From Pseudonocardia humida (GTDB lineage Bacteria > Actinomycetota > Actinomycetes > Mycobacteriales > Pseudonocardiaceae): a stretch of 64,000 nt of DNA. Positions 1 to 7,861 of the stretch are shown here, piece by piece. The notes under the pieces were generated by a model. It made no database searches and was not told the origin of the DNA. It was given only the letters and a program-made list of their open reading frames with translations. The position numbers and the translations under genes are program-made. The first letter of the stretch is position 1. Each line of letters starts with the position of its first letter. Location of the stretch: positions 38,201 to 102,200 of the forward strand of contig NZ_JAGSOV010000050.1 in NCBI RefSeq assembly GCF_023898865.1, written 5' to 3'.

Positions 1-576
1 GAGCGGGAGGACGTCGACACCGTCGTCGTGGCCGCCGAGCTCAACAGCCTGCAGGCCGACCCGCACTGGGGTCCGCTGGTCGAGCACGCGCGGACGGTGT
101 ACTCCGGCGAGATCGGCTACGCGGCCAACTGGGACGCCTACGCCGAGGCCCTTGACGGCGTGCCGGCCGACACCGTGGGCATCGACGCCTACCCGCAGCT
201 CGGCGTCGCCCCGACGGCGTCGGTGCCGGAGATGACCGCGGCCTGGCGGGCCTGGCTCGACGACGCCGCCCCGCCCCGCCCCGGCCTGCTGCTCTACGAG
301 GTCGGCGCGGCCGCGGAGGCGCGCACGGTGGACAACCCCGCGGTGCCCCACACCGAGGGCGCCCCGCTCGACCAGGGGGTGCAGCGGCGCTGGCTGGCCG
401 CGGCCTGCCAGGTGGCGCGCGACCGCGAGCTGGCCGGGCTGTACCTGTGGAAGATCGAGTTCGACGTCGACCCCGCAGGCGCCGACCCGGCGGGCGACCT
501 GCACGACTCGTTCCTCGGCCGGGAGGCGGAGCGCACCATGCGCGACTGCTTCGCGTCCTGGGGGGCCGTGCCGTGA
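1..576 (+). CDS. Glycoside hydrolase-like protein (GH113-type TIM barrel), 5' truncated by window edge
   Basis: The reading frame is open from base 1, so the true start lies upstream; the first possible in-frame start here (GTG at 28) is probably internal. The 191 visible codons look like the C-terminal half of a TIM-barrel glycosidase: an ELNSL segment in the position of a GNE-type acid motif, then VGIDAYPQLG and LLLYEVGAA, which resemble strand-end motifs of GH113-like mannanases, with the second glutamate as a possible nucleophile. The stop TGA overlaps the GTG start of the next gene, so the two are probably co-translated. Substrate and exact family are inferred from short motifs only. Confidence 0.55.
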   Translation, partial: EREDVDTVVVAAELNSLQADPHWGPLVEHARTVYSGEIGYAANWDAYAEALDGVPADTVGIDAYPQLGVAPTASVPEMTAAWRAWLDDAAPPRPGLLLYEVGAAAEARTVDNPAVPHTEGAPLDQGVQRRWLAAACQVARDRELAGLYLWKIEFDVDPAGADPAGDLHDSFLGREAERTMRDCFASWGAVP

Positions 577-2549
577 CTCGAGACGCCACTGGGGTCGGTA
601 CCCCGGCGGCGCCACCCCGACCCGTGCTCGCGCTCGGCGGCCTGGCCGTCCTGCTGGTCGTGCTGCAGGGCAGCGGCGGGTTCACCGTCGAGCTGCTGGG
701 CGCCGACCTGCTGCTCGCGGTCGCCGGTTTCCGGGTGACGCACGCCCTGCTGGAGGCCGCGGTCGTCGAGGGTCGGGCGCCGCTGCGGGCCTGGTACGGC
801 CAGCAGCTCGGGCACCGCGTGGCGCTGCTGGCGATCGTGCTGGGGGTGGTGCTGCTGGCCGCGGCCGCCGGCCGTCCCGAGCCGGCCGCGCAGGCCGGGC
901 TGGACGCGCTGGCCGGGTTGCCCGGCGGGGGCAACTGGTGGCTGCACGCCGAGCGCACGGGCCTGCTCGACGCCCACGGCCTGCCCCGCGACTGGTACGC
1001 CGACCGCCCCGGCACCGTCGACCCGCTGGGCGTGCTGTGGCTGGTCGGGCTGCTGGTCCAGCTGGGACTGGGCTGGCCGCTGGTGCTGGTCCCGCTGCGC
1101 GCGCTGCTCCGGGTCCGCACCCGGCGCGCGGCGCTGACCCGGCTGCTGCCGGCGCTGGTGGCGCTGGCGTACCTGGCCTGGCTGGTCGGCCCGCTGCGCA
1201 CCGCCGGCGGCGCGCCGGTCGCCGAGCTGGCGCTGGGCACGCACGTGCGGGCCGCGGAGTTCCTGCTCGGCGCGGTGGCCGCGGTCGCCGCGGTCGGGCT
1301 GCACGGGCGGCGGATCCCCGCCTGGGTCGCCCCGGTGCTGGCCGTGGTCGGGGTCGGCGGGCTCGTCGCGCTGGCCGTGCTCGCCACCTGGTACCCCGTC
1401 GACTGGCTGCGCCGGGGCGGCCCGACCGGGGCCGCGGCGGGCGCGGCGCTGCTGCTGCTCGCCGTCCAGCTGCCCGGCCACGGCCCCGTGGCCGCCGCGC
1501 TGGGCCGCGGCCTGCCGTTGGAGCTCGGACGGGTGGCCTACCCGCTGCTCCTGCTGCACCTGCCGGCGTTCTGGCTGGTCCAGCGGGGCGTGCCGACCGT
1601 GCGCCCGGCCGCGCTGCTGCTCGTCGGGACCGCGCTGGCCTGGCTGGTCGGCCTGCTCCTGCAGGACGGGCTGCTGCGGCGCTGGCGGGCCCGCTGGCGG
1701 GCGTACGCCTCCGTCCCGCTCGTGGTGCTGGCGGTGCTCGCGGTCGGCGCCGGCGGCGCGGGGCTGTTCCTGCGCGGCACCGACGTGCCCCCGCAGCTGC
1801 CCGGCCCGCCCCGCGCCGACCGCCCGGTAGTGCTGGTGCTCGGCGGCTCCACCGGCGGCGACCTGGCCGCCGCGCTGGCCGCGGCGGGCGACGCCTACGC
1901 CGTCCGCGACGCCACCCGGCCCGGCTGCGGGCTGCTGCCCACCGGGCTGCCCGAACCCGAGCGGGCCCGGCTGAGCGCCTGGGCCCAGCTGCCCGGGCCC
2001 GCCCAGCCGCCGTGCGCGGGATGGGCCGCGCGCTGGCGCGACGAGGTCGCCGCGCTCCGGCCGGTGGCCGTGCTGCTCGACCTGGGCTCCGACGCCGCCC
2101 CCGCCCGCGTGCCCGCCTCCGCGCCCACCCCCTGCCGACCCGGCTTCCGGACCTTCTACCGGCAGCTGCTCGACGACGCCGTGCGCGCACTGGGCACCGG
2201 CCCGGACGCGGCGCCGGTGCTGCTCGCCGACGCCCGTGCGGGCACCGGCGCGGCGCGCTGCTTCAACGCGCTCGTCGCCGAGGCCGTGGCGACGCACCCG
2301 ACGCTCGTTCCGCTCGACGTGGAGGCTCTAGTGTGTCCGGGCGGGGTGTGCGCTGAGGTGATCGAGTTCGGCCATCCGTCCTCCGACACCGCGCACCTCA
2401 GCACGAGCGAACGCGACGAGGTGGGCCCGTGGCTGGCGGCCGCGGTGCGCACCGAGCTCGCACCCGAGCGGGCGGCGGCCCGCGCGGAGCAGGCGGCCGG
2501 CACGTGCCCGGCCGCGACGGACAGGGGGGTCGACGGTGCCGGTTGCTGA
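573..2549 (+). CDS. Acyltransferase-3 family membrane protein with SGNH-like C-terminal domain
   Basis: A 658-residue protein starting at the GTG that overlaps the preceding stop codon (GTGA). About ten hydrophobic segments fill residues 15-400, followed by a soluble part that opens with VVLVLGGSTGGDLAA, the position where OafA-like proteins carry an SGNH/GDSL hydrolase domain. Known family members acetylate or acylate surface polysaccharides, peptidoglycan or lipids at the membrane. The usual catalytic Ser of the GDS block is replaced by a GGST sequence, and the late DxxH block is not clear (GHPSSDTAHLS is a candidate). It is co-transcribed with the glycosidase and sits before a receptor kinase, which suggests an envelope-modification role (inference). 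Confidence 0.75.
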   Translation: MTRDATGVGTPAAPPRPVLALGGLAVLLVVLQGSGGFTVELLGADLLLAVAGFRVTHALLEAAVVEGRAPLRAWYGQQLGHRVALLAIVLGVVLLAAAAGRPEPAAQAGLDALAGLPGGGNWWLHAERTGLLDAHGLPRDWYADRPGTVDPLGVLWLVGLLVQLGLGWPLVLVPLRALLRVRTRRAALTRLLPALVALAYLAWLVGPLRTAGGAPVAELALGTHVRAAEFLLGAVAAVAAVGLHGRRIPAWVAPVLAVVGVGGLVALAVLATWYPVDWLRRGGPTGAAAGAALLLLAVQLPGHGPVAAALGRGLPLELGRVAYPLLLLHLPAFWLVQRGVPTVRPAALLLVGTALAWLVGLLLQDGLLRRWRARWRAYASVPLVVLAVLAVGAGGAGLFLRGTDVPPQLPGPPRADRPVVLVLGGSTGGDLAAALAAAGDAYAVRDATRPGCGLLPTGLPEPERARLSAWAQLPGPAQPPCAGWAARWRDEVAALRPVAVLLDLGSDAAPARVPASAPTPCRPGFRTFYRQLLDDAVRALGTGPDAAPVLLADARAGTGAARCFNALVAEAVATHPTLVPLDVEALVCPGGVCAEVIEFGHPSSDTAHLSTSERDEVGPWLAAAVRTELAPERAAARAEQAAGTCPAATDRGVDGAGC

Positions 2550-2578
2550 CGGTCGTCCCGACCCCGGCGGGCCGGCAC

Positions 2579-5500
2579 GTGGCTGAACCGGAGCTCTTCG
2601 GGCCCTACCGGCTCGACACGATCATCGGCCGCGGCGGCATGGGCGAGGTCTTCCGTGCGTTCGACACCCGGCGCAACCGCGTCGTCGCGGTGAAGCGGAT
2701 GTCCAAGCACCTGGTCACCGACCCGGAGTACCGCAAGCGGTTCCGCCGGGAGTCGGCGCTGGCCGCGATGCTGCGCGAGCCGCACATCATCCCCATCCAC
2801 GACTACGGCGAGATCGACGGCCAGCTCTACATCGACATGCGCCTGGTCGAGGGCGCCGACCTGGCCACCGTGCTCAAGCGCGTCCAGCTCAGCGTGGAGC
2901 GCGCGGTCGACGTGGTCTCCCAGATCGCCGACGCGCTCGACGCCGCGCACGCCGAGGGGCTGGTGCACCGCGACGTCAAGCCGTCCAACGCGCTGCTGGT
3001 CGGCCCGTCGCCGGAGGAGGCCGCCTCCCGCGGGTTCGTCTACCTGGTCGACTTCGGCGTGGCCGCCACCCTCGGCGGCACCACGCTGAGCCGGCCTGGC
3101 CTGGCCGTGGGCAGCGCCGCCTACATGGCGCCCGAGCGGATGATGGGCGACGACTGGGACTCCCGCGCCGACGTCTACTCGCTGGCCTGCCTGCTGTACG
3201 AGGCCCTCACCGGGCGCAGGCCCTTCCCCTCCGACGACCTGCTGACGCTATTGCAGGCCCACATGAAGGCGCCCGCGCCGCGGCCGTCGGACCTGCGCCG
3301 CGACCTCCCGCCCGGCATGGACCAGGTGGTCGTGACCGGCATGGCGAAGCTGCCCAACGCGCGCTTCTCCAGCGCGGGCGAGTTCGCGGACGCGGCCAGG
3401 GCCGTGCTCGAGCGCGCCCCCGCCCCGCCGCCGCGCAACCCCGACGACGTGGTCACCGTCGTCCGCCGCCGACCGCAGCCGCGGCCGGGCCCGGCACGTG
3501 GGCCGGTCGGCCAGCCGCCGCGCCCCGTCCCGGACCCGGCCACGGAGCTGGGGCCGGTCGTGCCCCCGGTCGAGTCGCTGCGCCCGCCACCGCGGCCCGC
3601 CCCCGGGACCGAACGGGTGGAACCGCCGCGCCCGGCCGACCCGCCGCCATCCACATCGGACGCCGCCGCCGACCTGGTCGAGCTCGACCCCGAGGTCGAC
3701 TCGTTCGGGATGGCGCCGCCGCCGCGCGCGGAGCTGCCAGAGGCCCGGTTCGGAGCCGGGGCGGCGCGAACCGGTGAGGTCGGCACGGGCGGGAGCGTCC
3801 AGCCGGACGCGGGTGAGCCGGCCGAGAAGGCCGCCGCGGAGAAGGCCGCCGCCGAGAGAACCGAGGCCGAGCGGGCTGCGGCGGCGAAGGCCGAGGCCGA
3901 GCGGGTCGCGGCGGCGGAGGCCGAAGCGGAGCGGGTCGCGGCGGCGGAGGCCGAAGCGGAGCGGGTCGCGGCGGAGAAGGCTGCCGCGGAGGAGAGGGCC
4001 CACGCGGAGCGCGTCGAGGCGGAGCGGGTCGCCGCGGAGAAGGCCGCTGCGGAGAAGGCTGCCGCGGACGAGAAGGCCGAAGCGGAGCGCGTCGAGGCCG
4101 CGCGGGTCGAGGCCGCGCGTGTTGAGGCTGCGCGTGTCGAGGCCGAGAGGATCGTCGCGGAGAAGGCCGAGGCGGAGCGGGTCGCCGCCCTGGAAGCGGC
4201 GGCCGAGAAGGCCGCCGCCGCCCGGCGGGTCGCCGCGGAGATCGCCGCCGAGCTCGCCGCGCGGAAGGCCGCGGCCGACCGGGCCGCGGCCGGTCGAGCG
4301 GCCGCCGAGCGTGCGGCGGCCTCGGCCGGGACGTCCCACCCGGACAGCGAGATGTCCCCGGTGGTGCCGCCCGGCGCGTCGCCGGAGTCGCTGGTCGAGC
4401 GCACCCGCTCCGACCCCGAGACCGAGATGTCGCCGATCGTGGCGCGGGCTGGGGTCCCGGTGGACCCGCGCGACCCGGAGACCGAGATGTCGCCGGTCGT
4501 CCCGCCGCTGCCCCACCCGTCGGAGTCCGACCCGGAGACCGAGTCCGGGCCCGTCGTCCCGCCCCGGCCGGGTCCGGACCGGCCGGGTGCGGGCGTCGAC
4601 GACCGCACGGTCGTGTCCCGGCCCGGGCGCGCGCCGGGACCGGGACGCCCGTCGCCGTTCCCGCGCCCGGGCCCGCCGCGGTCCGACACCCCGCCGCCGG
4701 GCACCCCGTCCGGCCGTCCGGGGGAGGGCGGGCCGGGGGGCCGGCCGCGGCCGCGACCGTCGACCCAGCCGCGGCCCCGACCGGCCGGACCGCCTCCGTC
4801 GGAGGCGCCGGGCCACAACCCGGTGGACCTGCCGACGACGCCGCGGCCGCGCCCGTCGCAGTCGCCGTCGGCGGGCACACCCGCGGTGGCGTCGTCGCCC
4901 CCGCCGCCCGGTTCCACCGACCCCACCCGGCCCGGGGTGCGCCGCCCGGCGCAGCCGCTGCCGAAGGCCGAGCCGATCGCCCGGGGCGCCGCCGGGCAGA
5001 CCGTCCGGATCCGGCGCGCGCCGACCCCGCCGCCGCGACCCGCGATCAAGCCGGCGCCGCCGCGCCCGGAGGCCGAGGCGGTCCGCCCGGACCCCGACGC
5101 CACCGAGACGATCACCAGCCCGCGCGCGGGCGGGAGCGGCGGTGGCCGCGGCCGGCTGGCCTGGCTGGCGGCCATCGTGGTGTTCGGGCTGCTGGTGGTG
5201 GCCTCCGCGGTGTTCCTGCCACGCCTGCTGGCCGCGGGCAACGCGCCCTTCACCCAGGTCGCCGCCATCCCGGTGGGCATCGCCCCGGCGGAGGTGGCGC
5301 TCTCGCCCGACGGCACCCGCGCCTACGTCACCAACCTCGGCGCCGACACCGTCTCGGTCATCGACACCGCGGCCGCGCAGACCGTCGGCGACCCGATCCC
5401 GGTCGGCGACATGCCCAACAGCGTGGCCGTCAGCCCGGACGGGGCCCGCGTCTACGTCACCAACAACGGCTCCGACGACCTCTCGGTGATCGACACCGCC

Positions 5501-6145
5501 ACCGCGACGGTGACCGCGTCGGTCCCGGTGGGCCAGTTCCCCGACGGCCTCGCCGTCTCGCCCGACGGCGCGCGGGTCTACGTCGGCAACGCCGACTCCG
5601 ACGACGTGACGGTGGTCGACGCGGCCACCGACCAGGTTGCCGGGCCGCCGATCCCGGTCGGCGACAGCCCGTTCGGCCTGGCCCTCAGCCCGGACGGCAG
5701 CCGGATCTACGTCCCGGAGTTCGCCGCGGGCGCCTGCTCGGTCATCGACACCGCGTCGGGCGCGGTGATCGGCACCGTCGACGTCGGGGAGGGGCCGTTG
5801 GGGGCGGCGTTCAGCCCGTCGGGCGAGCGGCTCTACGTCACCAACCAGGCCGAGGGCACCGTCTCGGTGGTCGACACCGCATCCGGGCAGGTGGTGGGCA
5901 CCCCGACCGCGGTGGGCACCAAGCCGTCCGGCGTCACCGTCGTCCCGGACGGCAGCCGCGTCCTGGTCACCGTCCGCGACGACGACGCGCTGGCCGTCCT
6001 GGACGCCGACGGCGCCCCGATCGGCGACCCGGTGCCGGTCGGCGACGCGCCGGTGTCGGTGGTGGTGTCGGCCGACGGCACCCGCGTCTACGTCGTCAGC
6101 GAGCGGTCGAACGACCTGACCGTGCTCACCGTCGCGGGGGAGTGA
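2579..6145 (+). CDS. Receptor-like Ser/Thr protein kinase with C-terminal YVTN beta-propeller
   Basis: A 1188-residue protein. GTG at 2579 was chosen because the N-terminus (VAEPELFGPYRLD) then matches its paralogue at 7862; an in-frame TTG at 2543 is possible. The kinase domain spans residues 8-275: Gly loop GRGGMGEVF, VAVK lysine, HRDVKPSN (Asp132), DFG at 158 and APE. A Pro-rich linker follows, then about 170 residues of Ala/Glu/Arg repeats that should form one long helix (413-584). After that come repeats of D-P-x-T-E-x-x-P-V-V (near 319, 589, 612, 632, 651), one membrane segment at about 860-882, and an extracellular propeller of about seven SPDGxRVYVTN repeats. PknD/PknB-type kinases sense outside ligands through such domains. 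The ligand is unknown. Confidence 0.9.
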   Translation: MAEPELFGPYRLDTIIGRGGMGEVFRAFDTRRNRVVAVKRMSKHLVTDPEYRKRFRRESALAAMLREPHIIPIHDYGEIDGQLYIDMRLVEGADLATVLKRVQLSVERAVDVVSQIADALDAAHAEGLVHRDVKPSNALLVGPSPEEAASRGFVYLVDFGVAATLGGTTLSRPGLAVGSAAYMAPERMMGDDWDSRADVYSLACLLYEALTGRRPFPSDDLLTLLQAHMKAPAPRPSDLRRDLPPGMDQVVVTGMAKLPNARFSSAGEFADAARAVLERAPAPPPRNPDDVVTVVRRRPQPRPGPARGPVGQPPRPVPDPATELGPVVPPVESLRPPPRPAPGTERVEPPRPADPPPSTSDAAADLVELDPEVDSFGMAPPPRAELPEARFGAGAARTGEVGTGGSVQPDAGEPAEKAAAEKAAAERTEAERAAAAKAEAERVAAAEAEAERVAAAEAEAERVAAEKAAAEERAHAERVEAERVAAEKAAAEKAAADEKAEAERVEAARVEAARVEAARVEAERIVAEKAEAERVAALEAAAEKAAAARRVAAEIAAELAARKAAADRAAAGRAAAERAAASAGTSHPDSEMSPVVPPGASPESLVERTRSDPETEMSPIVARAGVPVDPRDPETEMSPVVPPLPHPSESDPETESGPVVPPRPGPDRPGAGVDDRTVVSRPGRAPGPGRPSPFPRPGPPRSDTPPPGTPSGRPGEGGPGGRPRPRPSTQPRPRPAGPPPSEAPGHNPVDLPTTPRPRPSQSPSAGTPAVASSPPPPGSTDPTRPGVRRPAQPLPKAEPIARGAAGQTVRIRRAPTPPPRPAIKPAPPRPEAEAVRPDPDATETITSPRAGGSGGGRGRLAWLAAIVVFGLLVVASAVFLPRLLAAGNAPFTQVAAIPVGIAPAEVALSPDGTRAYVTNLGADTVSVIDTAAAQTVGDPIPVGDMPNSVAVSPDGARVYVTNNGSDDLSVIDTATATVTASVPVGQFPDGLAVSPDGARVYVGNADSDDVTVVDAATDQVAGPPIPVGDSPFGLALSPDGSRIYVPEFAAGACSVIDTASGAVIGTVDVGEGPLGAAFSPSGERLYVTNQAEGTVSVVDTASGQVVGTPTAVGTKPSGVTVVPDGSRVLVTVRDDDALAVLDADGAPIGDPVPVGDAPVSVVVSADGTRVYVVSERSNDLTVLTVAGE
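3911..3970 (+). repeat. Perfect tandem 30-bp repeat inside the kinase helix region
   Basis: Two identical adjacent 30-base units (3911-3940 and 3941-3970) encode AAEAEAERVA twice. They belong to a longer array of imperfect units from about 3820 to 4330 and point to expansion of the helical linker by repeat duplication. Confidence 0.8.
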
Positions 6146-6148
6146 GCG

Positions 6149-7765
6149 GTGGACGAGCTCCCGGGCGGATCACCGGCGCAGCGCCCCGGGGACACCGCCA
6201 CCGTCGTCATCGTCCCGCACCAACCGCCGCGCTCGACCCGGCGCGCGACGCTGCTGCTGGTCGGCGCGATCACGCTGGTCGGGCTCGTGCTGCGGTTCAC
6301 CCTGATCGGGTCCAAGAGCCTGTGGCTGGACGAGTCGTTCAGCGTCTGGATCGCCAACCTCGACCCGGGCCAGATCTGGCGCACGACCCTGCAGATCGAC
6401 ACGCACCCGCCGCTGTACTACTCGCTGCTGCACTTCTGGATCGACCCGCTCAGCGGGGAGATCGCGCTGCGCAGCTTCTCGGCGCTGTTCTCGGCCGCCG
6501 CCGTGCCGGTCCTGTACCTGGTGGGCCGCGAGGTCGGAGGGCGCGGGCTGGGCCTGCTGGTCGCCGGGCTGCAGGCGGTCTCCCCGCTGCACGTCTGGTA
6601 CGCCCAGCAGGGCCGCATGTACGCGATGATGACGTTCTTCGCGGCCGTCGCCCTGCTGTGCATGGTGCGACTGCTGACCGGTGGCCGCGGCGTCCGCGCG
6701 ACGCTGCTGACCTGGGCCGGGTTCGTCGTGGCCACGGTGCTGACCATGCTCAGCCACAACACCGGCGTGCTGCTGCCGGCCACGCTCGTCGTGTTCACCG
6801 CGGTCGTGGCACTCGGCCGGGTGGTCGCCGAGCGGCGCCGGGGGTTCGACCCCGACGGCACCGCCCCGCTGGGCAGGCTCGGCGCGGTCAGCCGCCCCGG
6901 CACCGACCTGCGGCTGTGGCTGGCCGGGCTGGTCGCGGTGGCGGTGCTGTGGCTGCCGTGGCTGCCCGGCTTCGCGGCCCAGACCGGTCGGGTCGACGCC
7001 GAGTTCTGGATCGCCCCACCGACCGCGCGCACCGTCCTCGACCATTTCCGCGACCTGCTCAGCGCCTACGCACCCGGGGCGGTGACGGTGCCGCTGCTCG
7101 TCGGCTGCGCGGTGCTGGTCGGGCTGGCCGCGTGGCACCTGCGCCATCGCCCCGAGCTGCTGGTGCTGCTGGTGCTGCTGGTCGTCGGGCCGGTGGTGGG
7201 CGAGCTGCTGGTCAGCGTGCGCCGGCCGATCTTCTACTCGCAGACGCTGATCTGGACCTCCCTGCCGCTGACGCTGCTCCTCGGCATCGGGCTGCTGCGG
7301 CTGCGGCCGCGCCCGGTGCTCGCCGCGGCGACCGCGGCGCTGCTCGCCGTCAACGCCCTCTCGCTCGTCACCTACTACCGGGCCGGGGGCGTCGAGGACT
7401 GGCGCGGCGCGGCCCTCTACGTCGCCGACCGGGCCGGACCCGGTGACGCGCTGCTGTTCAGCGCGGGCTGGACCGAGCTGGCCTTCGCCTACTACTACCG
7501 CAGCACCGGTGGCGAGCCGGTCGAGATGCACGGGCTGCCCGTCGACCCGTTCGACCGCGGGGTGCTGGAGCCGAAGATGGCGCCCACCGACATCCCCCGG
7601 CTCGACCAGCTCACCGAGGGCAGGCCGCGGGTGTGGCTGGTGCTCAGCCACGACGGCTACACCGACCCCGACCGGATCGTCACCAGCAGGCTCGGCGAGC
7701 ACCTGCGCGTGGTCGAGCAGGTCGACCTGGCCGGGATGCGCATCCAGGCCTACGAGCCCGACTGA
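6149..7765 (+). CDS. Membrane glycosyltransferase of the GT39/GT83 (ArnT/PMT-like, RgtA/B/C/D) superfamily
   Basis: A 538-residue polytopic protein. GTG at 6149 is preceded by a GGGGGA ribosome site and lies four bases after the kinase stop codon. The first luminal loop carries WLDESFS, the Asp-Glu pair expected as the catalytic site of GT-C enzymes, followed by DTHPPLYYSLLHFW, a hallmark of the PMT/ArnT group. About ten hydrophobic helices follow, then a soluble C-terminal domain with AFAYYYRST. Family members move sugars from polyprenyl-phosphate donors onto lipids or proteins at the outer face of the membrane. Its place between two receptor kinases suggests kinase-linked control of envelope glycosylation, which is inference. 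Confidence 0.8.
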   Translation: MDELPGGSPAQRPGDTATVVIVPHQPPRSTRRATLLLVGAITLVGLVLRFTLIGSKSLWLDESFSVWIANLDPGQIWRTTLQIDTHPPLYYSLLHFWIDPLSGEIALRSFSALFSAAAVPVLYLVGREVGGRGLGLLVAGLQAVSPLHVWYAQQGRMYAMMTFFAAVALLCMVRLLTGGRGVRATLLTWAGFVVATVLTMLSHNTGVLLPATLVVFTAVVALGRVVAERRRGFDPDGTAPLGRLGAVSRPGTDLRLWLAGLVAVAVLWLPWLPGFAAQTGRVDAEFWIAPPTARTVLDHFRDLLSAYAPGAVTVPLLVGCAVLVGLAAWHLRHRPELLVLLVLLVVGPVVGELLVSVRRPIFYSQTLIWTSLPLTLLLGIGLLRLRPRPVLAAATAALLAVNALSLVTYYRAGGVEDWRGAALYVADRAGPGDALLFSAGWTELAFAYYYRSTGGEPVEMHGLPVDPFDRGVLEPKMAPTDIPRLDQLTEGRPRVWLVLSHDGYTDPDRIVTSRLGEHLRVVEQVDLAGMRIQAYEPD

Positions 7766-7861
7766 CACCGTGCGACGATCGAGGCGGGCACGACGTCCAC
7801 CGACCGGGTGACGGCGCTGGGTGCGGAGGCCCGCGGACACCGAGGTGGGGGAACGACGGGC

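Noticed and set aside
294..2297. Long minus-strand open frames opposite the acyltransferase gene and similar antisense frames elsewhere (for example 3175-5316, 16513-19062, 61208-63079)
   Set aside because: They mirror high-GC coding strands, are low-complexity Arg/Gly/Pro or His/Val-rich, and lack motifs and ribosome sites.
3820..4330. Repeat array as a possible CRISPR or minisatellite outside genes
   Set aside because: It is in frame within the kinase gene and encodes an Ala/Glu/Arg helix.
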